DNA of 64,000 bases. Origin: Syncephalis fuscata (taxonomy: Eukaryota; Zoopagomycota; Zoopagomycetes; Zoopagales; Piptocephalidaceae). Location of the stretch: NCBI GenBank assembly GCA_025786725.1, contig JAHLTZ010000020.1, positions 372,001 to 436,000 of the forward strand, given 5' to 3'. The translations under genes were made by a program, and so were the position numbers. The notes beneath the pieces are model-generated. The model searched no databases. It was given only the letters and a program-made list of their open reading frames with translations, and was not told the DNA's origin. Each line of letters starts with the position of its first letter. Within the stretch, counting starts at the first letter, position 1. Below, piece by piece: positions 38,274 to 50,126 of this stretch.

Positions 38274-41200
38274 GGATGCCGTCTTTACAGGCATTGGCCG
38301 TCAAAGATTACTTGTAAAATCTTTACACTCGCATTAATCTTTTTATTACATCTTCCGAGCGTGAGATCGCTTATTCCTCCTCCCCAACTTGTAATCCTGC
38401 ATTGCATCTTGATGATGCTTGCTGTGCAACTAATATAATTGCCGATGGCCACGGTTATCATAATTGGCCTTGCTATTGTGATTTAATTACTAGTATCAGT
38501 GTGTTTATTTATGTTGTAAAAATACGAATCAAAATGTTCCAATACTTAAATTATATTTCAACGCTAAACTTGGAATCACCAAAGAAATCGTCTAAAATAC
38601 TGGTTTAGCTTCTATATAATAGTGAAATGGTTGATATATAATTCAACGCTGAAAATTTTGAATATTGAATTTGAAACAGTAGTATTAACGGTGACGGTAA
38701 TAGTTATAACGTTTTTAATAAGCAAAGTAAACTGCTGCAATTTTATTTTATATAACTTGTATTTTAGTTTCGATGGACACTCCGACTATAGCAATGTTTA
38801 TAACAAATTGTAACTATTGCAAAACTGAATTGAACTTTTGCTATACGACTGCAATATTCTGATGAAACGATATAGCAACAATCATCTACTTGTTATCATG
38901 TGCTATCAACCAAGCCAAAAAAAAGCTTGGCAATGTTTTATTTAGCATGCGGAGGGTAGGCGCAATTTATTCTATAGAGCACAGTTTTTGCTGCAGCTGA
39001 CAAGCACATTGTTCGTTATCGGCAATAGGCCGTGTGCAATTTTTGAAAATCATTGAAAAACATGCGTGTAACCTTTGTGTAGTTGTATCTGCTTTGCAGG
39101 CAATGTACATGTTGTTTGATATTCATACTTTCAGAAAATGGATTAAATCACGCAGTAAAGCCATACTTCGTTACCGACCATTAAGGCGCACGCCTTGCTT
39201 TTATCTTCAAGAATCTGTAAGCCTTGTGTTTGCGTTTATTAGTCTAGATATAAAGTGTCTTTTAGCATATTATACGATTTGTTTGTATAGACAAATTATT
39301 AGCTAGTAGTCTAGTATATTTTTTAATGGTTAAATGACTACATTTGATAAAATTTGCACAGTTGAACAAACATTTGTTCTATTCAACATGGAACCAGGCA
39401 ATAATTTACATCAGAGCCCAAAATACTCACTATTGTAGATTTACTATTCAATGCGCATATATATTCTATTCGTCTATAGTCTTAGCTTTGTGTAGTAATG
39501 CTATTATTTAGCATTTTATTTTCTATTTGATGGGCTTTATTTGTTATAGGCCTCGACATAATTCACCCGTTTCAATCATCAGCTATACATATTATGACTT
39601 CAACACTGTTAATTAGACATCTCTTACTGTATATTTAGTATTTACACATTATTTTATTGAGTAGTCGTTACGCTTTATGCGAGACTGGGTCCTATTTGTA
39701 GCCAACTCTACTACTAGTAAAACCCAATATATTTTTCTCACACCTCTATCATTATAACTTTAGCAATATTGCTTTTTTTAGTTTTAACAAGCTATTTTTG
39801 TACAAATAAATACTTTTGCCTATGCTTTAACACAAAGCCAATTTTTAATCGTAAAGTAAAGGCCGATATTAATACTAAACCATTATGCAATTTCTATCGA
39901 TACTTCAGCTAGCAAGTTAGAAACCAGCGGAGTTCGGAAAAAGCCTGGTGCCTTGGGTTACCGCCGCTCCCAAGTCTGCGAAAAAGGAAATGGCCACAGT
40001 TAGCGTAATTCTACGATGTAAAGTGCCCCTTAACCCGTTGCCTTATCTATCCGATACTTTCGACCCCGTTTTATAGGCGTATCTGTAACTGTCTCCGTTT
40101 GCTTAGTACTTCAAACATCAAAGGCGTGTTACTGTGAATCGATGGATTACACAACATAGGCACATGCTACATAGCCTTTAAATACACAGGTACCCGGCCA
40201 CAAAATTCTCTGGGTTTGACTATTCCTATCGCTTTACTCCAGTTAGTTGACTAACTATTGTTTCAGTATTAACAGAACCGCCATTTAAATAACCAAATCA
40301 ACTAAATAGCGAGCTATATATTTTTTATTACCGCCGATTCTATCATCCTACTACTACAACTATTGTTGTTCTACGGGCTTCTGATCAAACAAAACTCCGA
40401 ACTGCGCTATCCAATCGCCTAAAAGTCTCTATAAATACTTTTATTATCAGCCTTATTAGGCCGACCAACTCGCTAAAACTCTACCATTCTCTAGTTCTTT
40501 ATTACAATTCTCCTCACCATTTATTTTTTTAAACACTTGCAAAGCGTCCGGAACGCTATCACACTCTTGGTGCTATTCAACAACTGTGTTTTTGAAAGGT
40601 TACAGAGTCATTTATCAAGTGGGAGACTGTGGTAAACCATAACATTGTCTATTTCAATCATTTTCTCGAGTTATTGCGCGTACGTAAAACGTACATTTAT
40701 AATTGAAATCAGTAAGTGCATTCGATAAGACATAACCGGTTGGAGGAAGGAAAGGGAGAAGGATAAGAAGAAGCGAGATAAGTAATTTCGTAAAGATCAT
40801 GGATAATTTGGCTTGGTAGAGTTATATTAAACACGCAGCAATAAATGATGGCTTCTGCCTGTTGTAATTGCACGTTGTTGAGGTATACTACACTCGTGGT
40901 CAGTTGATCACGAAGCGTCGGCTCTGGAATTGGCAATAGTTGTATTTGGGAGATAGATGTATCATGTATTGCTTTCTATATTTATTATTGTTCTCCGTTC
41001 GCCACCTGAATCTCAAACCTCCATTCTAAAACCAGCGTCTAAATTGACGTTCTATAAACTCTTTCGTCACTAGCCGTTGCTTCCTTATGTTTCTAATTGC
41101 ATTCCGCTTTTATGCCGGACCACCGTCTTTTTTGTTTTTTTTTATGGAAGTGGCATGGGCTGTAGTGCCTATTATAAGGCTTCTTCAGCCTACTGGGCTC

Positions 41201-41722
41201 CTTTCTCCTCGTGATATACTCGCTCAATTAGGTAATTTACAATTAGTTCGAATTGCCGCATAAAGCGAAGCTTTATTAGTGCACCATCCTTTATTTTTCC
41301 TTCTTAATCCACTGCGTCGTCTTCTTTTACGTGATTGCTTGTCAATCATAGTTTCTCTATCCACCCTTTATTACGTTCGGCTCAAGGTTCCGACGGTGTT
41401 CCTGGCTTATTATCTTAGTCTGCTGCTACGCTATTCTCCTGTCGCTTCTATTCCGCTGCGTCTTGCCTGCCTTTGAGCAAATATTACACGTAAACTATTT
41501 CAACACACCTGTCACACCCAAAAGCCACTTTATTACATGCTTTAATTGCCGGCCTATTTCTATCTCTTTAACGCTAGAAGATCTTTACGATATTCGGTCT
41601 TACAGCCACATATCTGTAGCAAATCGACCATTTAACAGAACTTAGTTTGCTTACCATTAGTATTATTCTTTTCGCTGTTTATTTGCTTTTTATCACAGCA
41701 ACCACACCTATTCGTCTCTATT
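38274..41722. other. 3.4-kb spacer with half foldback copy C
   Basis: Apart from the foldback fragment at 39320-39830, this is AT-rich DNA with no supported gene. A pyrimidine-rich tract at 41000-41720 precedes CAP2. A GC-richer stretch at 39900-40080 did not fold into a tRNA or other RNA I recognise. Confidence 0.35.
39320..39830. mobile_element. Foldback element, copy C (one arm only)
   Basis: Left-arm similarity: TTAAATGACTACATTTGATA, TTCTATTCAACATGGA, TTTACATCAGAGC, ACTCACTATTGTAGATTTAC and TATTCAATGCGCATATATAT, in the order of copies B and E. The interior resembles copy B (CATTATTTTATTG..., ACGCT.TATGCGAGACTGGG). I found no matching inverted right arm, so it looks like a truncated relic. 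Confidence 0.55.
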
Positions 41723-42816
41723 ATGCGTACCTCAGTAACTATCGCTGCCTGTGCACTTCTCCTTGGCGCCCTGGCCGTCGAGTCAGCCACCTATGATCGC
41801 CGAATCATGGTCTGCCTGGTTAATCAGGAGCGTGTCCAACGTGGCCTTAATGCATTGGGTCCTAATGCGTAAGTGTAAAAAGACAAAACAGTTATTGAAC
41901 ACAATTTATTAACTATTAATTGGACAATGCGTATCGCAACCGATTAGTGCTCTTGACAATGCAGCACAGCGCCACAGTGACGATCAAGCCAAAATGAACA
42001 CAATGACCCATACAGGTTCCGATGGCTCCGATCCAAGCAAGCGTGTCTCGGAAGCCGGCTATGACTGGACTAGCATGGCAGAGAACGTTGCTTACGGCTA
42101 TCCTGATGAACAGACTTGTATGACAAAATGGATGCAATCTCCAGGCCATCGTGCAAACATTCTAAAAACAGGATTGACCCATTTCGGCTCAGCTGTTGGC
42201 TACAGCGGCAGCACCCCCTACTATACTCAAGACTTTGGTGGCGATGGTAAAACATATAGCTTTGCCACTTGTCCATCTGCATACACCTACGGTAATCGCC
42301 AGCTCCGGCTCCGGCAGCTCCGGCTCCAGCACCTGAACCTACTCCGGCTCCAGCTCCAGAGACACCAGCGCCTGTGTCGAGCTACTCCCCAAGTCCAGCG
42401 CCTGTTTCGAGCTACTCTCCAAGTCCAGCTCCTAATACCGACCGACCAAGTGACTGGACCTGCATCAAATCAGATAGTGAAGGCTGCTTCCGCTGGAAGA
42501 AGTGCACTACTGAAGGCAACAAATGGTCGTGCACAGAGAAGTGGGACGTCATCCTTATGATACTCCGTCTTCTACTCCAGCTGCACCTGAACCAGCTCCA
42601 GCTCCAGCACCTGAGCCAACGGCTACCGACAGTAATCCGGCGCCATCATCTACATCTCCATGCTCTACTTCAACTTCTGCTCCAGCCTCTAGCACTGATC
42701 AACCAAGTGACTGGAGTTGCATCAAATCAGATAGCGAAGGCTGCTTCCGCTGGAAAAAGTGCACTACTGAAGGCAACAAATGGTCGTGCACAGAAAAATG
42801 GGAACGCCATCCTTAA
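41723..42816 (+). CDS. CAP/SCP-domain secreted protein 2 with duplicated Cys-rich C-terminal module
   Basis: About 338 residues from exons 41723-41868 and 41948-42816 (79-nt phase-2 intron). Signal peptide (TVTIA..ALLLGALAVESA-type hydrophobic core), then the CAP domain (MVCLVNQERVQRGLNALG, LDNAAQRHSDDQA, MTHTGSDGSDPSKRV, MAENVAYGYPDEQTCM, SPGHRANIL, TPYYTQDFG). After a Pro/Ala/Ser linker comes a module of about 32 residues with four Cys (PSDWTCIKSDSEGCFRWKKC, then TTEGNKWSCTEKW), present twice (about 42440-42560 and 42700-42810). The frame drops one base near 42291 (start of the Pro-Ala linker) and near 42546 (GTGGGACGT, where the second module has GAACG). Adding both gives an exact multiple of three. 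Confidence 0.88.
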
Positions 42817-44628
42817 ACGTAAATTTTTATGAACAGATGCACGACTAATGATAGCGATATGTATAAGGATGGTAGTCTATTTCTGTTGTCGATGTTTGTT
42901 GCCGTTTCTGTTAACAAAGCTGGCTGTAATGAAAAACAACAGCATCCAACTTCAGTTCTATTTACTTATCAAACGTTTGTCATTTGTGACGTGCAATAAT
43001 TGCTCGTAGCTGAATTTTATACTTTTTTGAGTCCAATTACAAATACACATTATGAAATTCAGTATTATTGTTGGCTTAAACCGATACAGTCTGTGTTTTA
43101 TTTTTTGCGAACTATATCTAATTGCCACCTTTATAGGATATGACTCATTCTTTCTTAAATAAATACAACTATACACAGTATAATTTGCCTAAATTGTATA
43201 TTTTTATTTGTTACTATATAATTGATGAATACTAAACGACTATGATGATGCTTGGTTTTTTAAATTAGTACACAAATCAGGCTAGATTTGTTCTTGAGTA
43301 ATTTCTGGACCGCGAGTAATACACGAATGCTAGAATTTTATAAATATAATAACGAAAAAAATGGTAATTTGGCTAAGATTTTTTTGATAAATCAATATAC
43401 TAAATTAGATAATCAACACATTGTCGATAAGTAGTATATTATGTAATTAGTTTCTGTATTCAAATACAGTGCTAGTATAATATACTAGTAAGGAACAACC
43501 ATCCTTGGTTTAAAGTTTGCATATTATTATACTCAATTTGACTTTAAGCCATAATAAAATTCAATAATTAAATGTAAATAATTGATGTGTATGCCACTAT
43601 TACTGACAGAACTATCTAATATATTTACAAGATACTTTGATTAATCATAGTTGACTTCTATGTACTTTTCATAAGCAGTTGTATTGGCAACTATAAATAA
43701 GTCAGCATGGTTTAAAGATAGAGCAATTGCACAAGCAAATACTGTAATTATTTTAGTCCGCTGCTTTAGGCCCAATATGCTATAAATAAACAAAGATCAG
43801 CGGTAGTGTGTTTAAGTACACCAGCTAAATTGTAGCTAGTTTGCGATATCGATTTAAAAGTTGATGATGGCAACTGTTACAAAACGCTATGGTGGGACAA
43901 ACAAATGCATCGCTTGTTTCAAGGCCAATGGATGTATAATGTGTTTTGATTAGCGCTGAAATTCAGTATACAAGTATGTGCCATATGATTGCTGAGCATG
44001 ACTATTGTAGCTGACGTCAATTGTAAACATAGTGCTACAATGGCACTCTACGCACAATAACAAGTATTTACATGCTGTAGTTAATTTTGGAACGTACAAA
44101 ACGGAGTGCATGGCTGTGCAGGTGTTTTAGAAAACGATATTGTTTAGCACGCGTAAATCCCTGTGCAGCTTTCACATAGGAGCATGTTTGGTCATCAATG
44201 ATGGCCAGAATTATCAACTTTGGTTATACTTGTGCGAACCACGCTGCTAAATTTCTGATGGCCCACACGATAGTGGTTCTTGGCAAACCCGCTTCTGCGC
44301 ATGATAGCCGAGCTGCTTGGTTGTACTACAGAGGTGCATGCCACACTGATAGCCAGTGAGAAACAGTCGAGTGGGCTCTTTAGGCATTGCTTGGCCGTTG
44401 TACTGCTCGTGTATAAAACATCCCATCAATTTCACTTGCTACTTACTCGATATCACTTTACTATCTATTGAACAAATCTTTCCTATTTGCACCTCTAGCT
44501 TTGTAACCGTCTGGTACCTTTACAAATTCGGTGACTGTTTTACCACTCTACTATAGTATATATTGCAAAAAATTGTTTAAATTAGCGTATTCTATTTTCA
44601 AGCAAATTCCATTTTCTACCGTACAACC
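42817..44628. other. 1.8-kb spacer between CAP2 and CAP3
   Basis: AT-rich, with no supported gene or repeat arm. Short ORFs at 42958-43176 and 44247-44556 have no recognisable features. The pyrimidine-rich 44430-44620 tract probably includes the CAP3 promoter and 5' UTR. Confidence 0.35.
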
Positions 44629-45647
44629 ATGAAGCTTGCCATTTCCATTATTGCCGGCCTTGCAGCCTTGCAGTGTGTTGATGCATTTGATGTTGTAAAG
44701 ATGCTTTGTCTGGTTAATAAGCAACGCCAACAGAATAACAGACTTCCGCTTGGCCTAAATCAGTAAGTCACTTGTTGCACAGCAATACGCCAGACATTTA
44801 TTGACACATTTAATTTCTACCATAGGTTACTTGTCAATGCTGCCAATCAACACAGTAATGCGCAGGCACAAGCAAATAGCATGAGCCATCAGCTTTCCGG
44901 AGAGGGTACCCCTGGTGATCGTGTCACACAGGCAGGCTATCAATGGACCAGTGTGGCAGAAAATGTTGCCTATGGCTGGCAGACGAGGAAACTTGTGTTC
45001 AACAATGGATGAACTCGCCAGGCCATCGGGCCAACATTCTTGGTGACTACACTCAATTTGGTGCCGGAGTTGCATATAGCAGCAGCAACGTGCCTTACTA
45101 TACCCAAGATTTTGGTGCTAATGGCGAAGGAAATAATTATCCAGAATGTCCAAGTGATGTTTATGGCGGTAACTCATCTTATACGCCTGCGCCTGCAACA
45201 ACTACTGCTTATGAGCCTGCACCAGCTCCTGCGCCTACGGCGACCGACACTTATGAGCCTGCACCAGCCCCCGCTCCTACAGCGACCGACACTTATGAGC
45301 CTGCACCAGCTCCTGCGCCTGTAACAACCGTGAATGGCGATGCTAATGTGTCTGTTCAAACTGGTTCCAACAATGCAAAATATCATACTAGACACAGAAA
45401 TAATAAGAATAATAAGAACAACAGCAACACTAATAGCTATAACAATAATAATGCTGACGCTAACACTGGTGCTAATACCAACAGCAATACCGACAGTAAT
45501 ACTACCGGTACCAGCAATGGCAATAGCTACGGCAGTGGTAATAATGACAGCAACAGTGGTACCACTACCACTACCACCAAGTATTTTAGCAGCGGCGACG
45601 GCAATAATGGTAGCACTGTGACCTACCATGTTTCAACTCATTATTAG
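44629..45647 (+). CDS. CAP/SCP-domain secreted protein 3 with Pro-Ala and Asn-rich tail
   Basis: About 318 residues from exons 44629-44762 and 44826-45647 (phase-2 intron at the shared position). Signal peptide LAISIIAGLAALQCVDA; CAP core MLCLVNKQRQQNN, LVNAANQHSNAQA, MSHQLSGEGTPGDRV, VAENVAYGW, CVQQWMNSPGHRANIL and VPYYTQDFG. It has M.HQL.GE where CAP1 and CAP2 have M.HTGSDG. The tail has 14-residue units YEPAPAPAPTATDT, then an Asn/Thr/Ser-rich segment ending TYHVSTHY. The frame breaks at about 44980 in GGCTGGCAGACG, where CAP4 has GGCTGGCCAGACG, so one C is missing; with it the length is a multiple of three. Confidence 0.9.
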
Positions 45648-45687
45648 ATATGCTAGCCTGAATTGCGATGCTTTTTATCTCTTGTTA

Positions 45688-45720
45688 GCTATGTTTTACT
45701 GCTGGCTGGTAAAACATAGC
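45688..45720 (+). terminator. perfect stem-loop 41 nt after the CAP3 stop
   Basis: GCTATGTTTTAC (45688-45699) and GTAAAACATAGC (45709-45720) are perfect 12-bp inverted copies around a 9-nt loop. It lies in the 3' UTR shortly before AATAAA-like signals (about 45740-45755) and could affect mRNA 3' processing or stability. Confidence 0.6.
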
Positions 45721-48452
45721 CGTAGCAAATACATGTGAAATAAATATCAATAAACAATAATCACTTTAAACATTAGTATTGTATAAAATGCTATTAGCTT
45801 GTTTTATCCTTAATTACCTAACATATTAAGGCATCGAACAGCTGCTGTGTTGAGTTTGAACAACTAATCTTACTAATGTTTTACAAAATTGTGAATCCAG
45901 ATTGCTTTCTATGTTACTTTAGCTTTGTCAAGTTTTTGTTTAATACTACTTGTATAATGTAATATGCTCGGCCTTTCTTATACTAACTATCGGCATATAA
46001 ATTGCTTTTAGTATCAGCCAACTAGCAATGTTTCATTCATAAACCGGCTGTTGAGCTATCGGTCGCTAATAATCAGTATAAAGTCACATTTATTGAATGA
46101 TAAAAAATAGCAATAAGTTTTTCAGCCTCTATTAAACCATATTTTATTAATACTTTTTACCTGTGCATTATCTTTGCTATCAAAGTAGTTATAGTTATAT
46201 TGACAATGGCAAAAACCTAGTATGAAAGCACAAATGTTTGTAGGTTGTTAAATTAGCACTGATTATCTAAATGTATAGCAGCTGATATAAATTGAAAACA
46301 ATAAAAAATTCACGATAGATAAGGCGACAAATTTAGCTGGTATGTAACGCCATCGATTGGAATCGGTCATGTTAATTGGCGGTACAGCGCAATAATGTGT
46401 GAATAATTTGGCTTAGCTTATAGCGTTTGTCGCAGTCATGATCACCGATAAACGTAAACACCAATAATATTAGCACTGCCTTACTTAGCAGGCCCCGTAC
46501 CAAACGATAGTAACAGCACGCAACAGTATCTTAAGATGGCTATCGTTGTACAACTCAACAGTTTATAGCTTAATTAGTATAACGGATGATAATGTTCAAA
46601 TTCGTAAAATATTACAATATTGAGCATGTATGTATGTAGAAATAAAAAATATTTAGCTATTTCTATTTTATGATAAAGTTAATACGTTGTATAGCTATCC
46701 TCTTTATAAATAGAAATATTGCCAAGCATATAGATAAAAAGTATTATGTGTGTAAAATATAGAAAGAAAATAGATAATTCGTATTACCAAATATAGTAAT
46801 GGTTATTAACCAATCAACAATCAGCAATTGTACACATAACTAAACCAATACCAGTTTATTTGCAACTTGCCAGAGCTAAAGAGAAAGACGAAATAAAGAG
46901 AAGATAAAAGAGAGCCACATGGTATGTTTGGAACACTTTTGTGCGTAGCAATGGTTACCGCCCAAATGAGTTGCTGAGTAATACTACATTTAGAATCTAG
47001 TTATGGCAATGATTAAGCCTAGATATGAGCAGCTAAGGAGACTTTTTCCAAAAACATTCAAAACGAATAACTGGTTTCGCGAAAAAGTCCCATCGTTTAG
47101 TTTGATTCAAAAATGGCTGGGCATAAAACAAATCCGGAATGATTGAATGGAATTACGAGCTGATAAGCAGATATACACAAATTGCTCATTTTTACGGCAT
47201 ATATAATCGGACTTGTCAATATTAAATTAGTAGATTTTCCGATGACTCGATGCAGACAATAGCAGTGACAATGACAACGGAAGCCGCAGTAATGACACCA
47301 TTCATTGTAAAATTGACAATACTAACAAACAACAATGCACATTGTAGTCCAAGCGCATATGATATCACATGCAGTCTTACAAAACAATGATACCTAAAAC
47401 TAGGAAGATGCACGTTTTTTCTTTGGAATCACGTACTTGTAGCCACATGCCTGTCGATAGGCCTTTATTGTGCTGCAACTGAGGTGAGAACAAGAGCTTT
47501 CGGCTTGTTGCCATATTCAGTCCAGCGTGGTAACAGAAAGAAAGATGTACTCTGCATAGAACAACATTGACAATTTGGCGGAGCGCAATTAGTATTAAAT
47601 TGCCAAATACGTCAGAGCGGAACGGGTCTTGATCAGTGATTGGCACTTATCTTCCAAAAAGGCAGTCTATTCAAGTGAACACACGGAGCTCAGTGTATTC
47701 CCATAGGCCCACATGGAGACTACGCCGACTCGCCCATTTGGCAGATTGGTCGCCTAACTTCGGTAGTAAATGGCTGCAGAATCAAAAACACTCGCCAAAT
47801 CCAGAATGGGCATCCTTCCATCGGCAGCGAATATTTTGCCAATCATTTACTTCTCTACCCAATTCAAACTTTTTGGACCTGAAACAAACTCCTGCCATGC
47901 ATAGAGGAATACAGAACCCTTAGCAATAGCCCAATGTAGCACACAGACACGGAGCGGAGAGAAAATAACAGGCCAAAAAAACAATTGTGTCTACGAGTCG
48001 GGGGCTGTATTAGGCCAGATTTGGCGACTTACTTGGATGTGCTACGTTGGAGAGGCAAGGTTTAAATTGGCCATCGCCAACAATTAACATCGTTAACGCT
48101 TTGTTTGGTTTCGTTATTAAATACGTTTAGTCGACTCACCTCCTCTCTTATTTCTACTACTATTACCGCCGCCGCCGCTGTTGCTTTTACTACTACTACT
48201 ACTTATTACCTACTAACTAACAGTGTTAGTACACTTACGTACTATTTCCTATTATTTCTTGTTCCTCTCGGCTGTTCGTCGTCTAATAAACCAACAAACA
48301 AGTATTTGTTGGCGACCATAGTTATCTATTCGCTACTTCTATTCTTCTACAGTGTATTATATCTGCTTGGCGGATATCTATACATCTAGCACCTTATTAT
48401 CTTTACTTTCGATTGTTTTTTTACAGCGTTCGAAACGCTTTTCTTGAATATC
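45721..48452. other. 2.7-kb spacer between CAP3 and CAP4
   Basis: No supported gene. 47.2-47.9 kb carries short ORFs on both strands in a GC-richer patch without domain signatures. 48100-48410 is pyrimidine-rich with TACTACTACTA repeats and a hydrophobic 94-codon ORF that I read as chance translation of that tract. Confidence 0.35.
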
Positions 48453-50126
48453 ATGCACTCATACGCTGCTATTTTTGCCGTGTTGGCGATGGGCATTGCT
48501 GCCGATGCATTCAGCTCCTCCAAAATGCTTTGCTTGGTTAACCAGCGTCGTGCTCAGTATGGCAAAGCTCCACTTGGTTTGCACCCGTAAGTACCCAATT
48601 GGTTACAAAATACAAATCACAATGTCGTTACTGTTGAAGTACTTATTATTAACACGTTTGTGACCTTATTTTAGAAACCTTGATGCTGCTGCCACCTATC
48701 ACAGTCAGCAACAGGCCAATCAAAAAAGTATGGCACATCAGCTTACTGGCGAAGCCGATCCATCCACTCGTCTAACCAAATTTGGTTACTCGTGGAATAA
48801 GATGGGTGAAAACGTAGCCTACGGCTGGCCAGACGAGGAAACCTGTGTTGAGCAATGGATGAACTCACCAGGCCATCGTGCCAACATTCTTGGTGACTTC
48901 ACTCACTTTGGTGCAGGTGTTGCTTATGGCGGTAGCACTCCATACTACACTCAAGACTTTGGTTCCAACGGACAAGGTGGCAGTTATCCAGAATGCCCAA
49001 CAGGCTATAATGCTGGTACGCCATCGACTCCGGCTCCGGCTCCAGCCTATACTCCAACACCGGCTCCAGCTTATACTCCATCAACACCAGCTCCAGCTTA
49101 TACCCCATCACCAGCTGCTGATGAAGAAGACTATGAGGATGACTGCGAGTGCTACGAGGACTACCCAGACTGGTATGTCCCAGGAGCGCCTGAGCCAGCT
49201 ACACCAGCTCCATCTGCTGGCCAAGATAACTCATCTGATAACACGTACACTCCCAGCTCCAGCTCCAGCTTATACTCCATCTCCCCAGCTCCAGCTGGTG
49301 AAGATGATTCATCTAATAATAAGTATACTCCAGCTCCAGTCCATCTACCTCAACCGGTGGTACCAACCCAACGTCTACTTCTACCGCCTCTACTCCAGCT
49401 GCTACCTACTCTCCAGCTCCAGCCCCATCTAGCTCAACCGGCGGTACCAACCCAACGTCTACTTCTACCGCTTCTACTCCAGCTGCCACCTACTCTCCAG
49501 CTCCAGCTCCAGCTAGCTCAACCGGCGGTACCAATCCAACATCTACTTCTACCGCTTCTGCCCCAGCTGCTACGTACACTACCACTCCAGCTCCAAGTGG
49601 TGGCAACAGCCCAGCCAGTGGTGACAAATACACTACCACTCCAGCTCCAGCTTCTCCAGTCCAGCTCCAAGCGGTGGCAACAGCCCAGCCAGCGATGACA
49701 AATACACTACCACCCAGCTCCACTTCTCCAGTCCCAGCTCCAAGCGGTGGCAACAGCCCAGCCAGCGACGACAAATACACTACCACTCCAGCCCCAGCTT
49801 CTCCAGTCCCAGCTCCAAGCGGTGGCAACAGCCCAGCCAGCGGCGACAAATACACTACCACTCCAGCTCCAGCTTCTCCAGTCCCAGCTCCAAGCGGTGG
49901 CAACAGCCCAGCCAGCGACGACAAATACACTACCACTCCAGCCCCAGCTTCTCCAGTTCCAGCTCCAAGCGGTGGCAACAGCCCAGCCAGCGGCGACAAA
50001 TACACTACCACTCCAGCTCCAGCTTCTCCAGTCCCAGCTCCAAGTGGTGGCAACAGCCCAGCCAGCGGCGACAAATACACTACCACTCCAGCTCCAAGTG
50101 GTGGCAACAGCCCAGCTTCCTCTTAA
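48453..50126 (+). CDS. CAP/SCP-domain secreted protein 4 with long Pro/Thr/Ser repeat stalk
   Basis: About 529 residues from exons 48453-48586 and 48675-50126 (phase-2 intron). Signal peptide (SYAAIFAVLAMGIAADAF); CAP core MLCLVNQRRAQYGKAPLG, LDAAATYHSQQQA, MAHQLTGEADPSTRL, MGENVAYGWPDEETCVEQW, SPGHRANIL and TPYYTQDFG. Then PAPAY repeats, an acidic Cys pair (EEDYEDDCECYEDYPDW), STGGTNPTSTST units, and an array of 24-residue repeats TTPAPASPVPAPSGGNSPAS plus [GD]DKY, each 72 nt, ending PASS. Such a stalk is typically O-glycosylated and could span the cell wall. Frame breaks near 49339, 49663 and 49714 (two bases) all lie in repeats; together they restore a multiple of three. The antisense ORF 49490-50107 is a shadow. 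Confidence 0.88.
49560..50115 (+). repeat. 72-nt tandem repeat array in CAP4
   Basis: About six to seven direct copies of a 72-nt unit (CCAAGCGGTGGCAACAGCCC is common to them), nearly identical apart from alternation of GATGAC/GACGAC/GGCGAC. High identity implies recent expansion or gene conversion; copy number may be mis-assembled. Confidence 0.85.

Noticed and set aside
39900-40080. Possible structured RNA in a GC-richer stretch
   Set aside because: No cloverleaf, A/B boxes or other RNA signature could be drawn; composition alone is not evidence.
47377-47923. Two ORFs of 89-95 codons between CAP3 and CAP4
   Set aside because: No homologous features, and the two strands give equally long frames; treated as promoter DNA.
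48105-48389. Hydrophobic 94-codon ORF before CAP4
   Set aside because: Translation of a pyrimidine-rich tract always gives Leu/Ser/Phe-rich text; similar tracts precede CAP1, CAP2 and the His/Gly-rich gene.
49490-50107. 205-codon ORF antisense to CAP4
   Set aside because: Its GVVVYLSPLAGLLPPLGAG repeats are the complement of the 72-nt coding repeat; codon structure and signal peptide support the sense strand.
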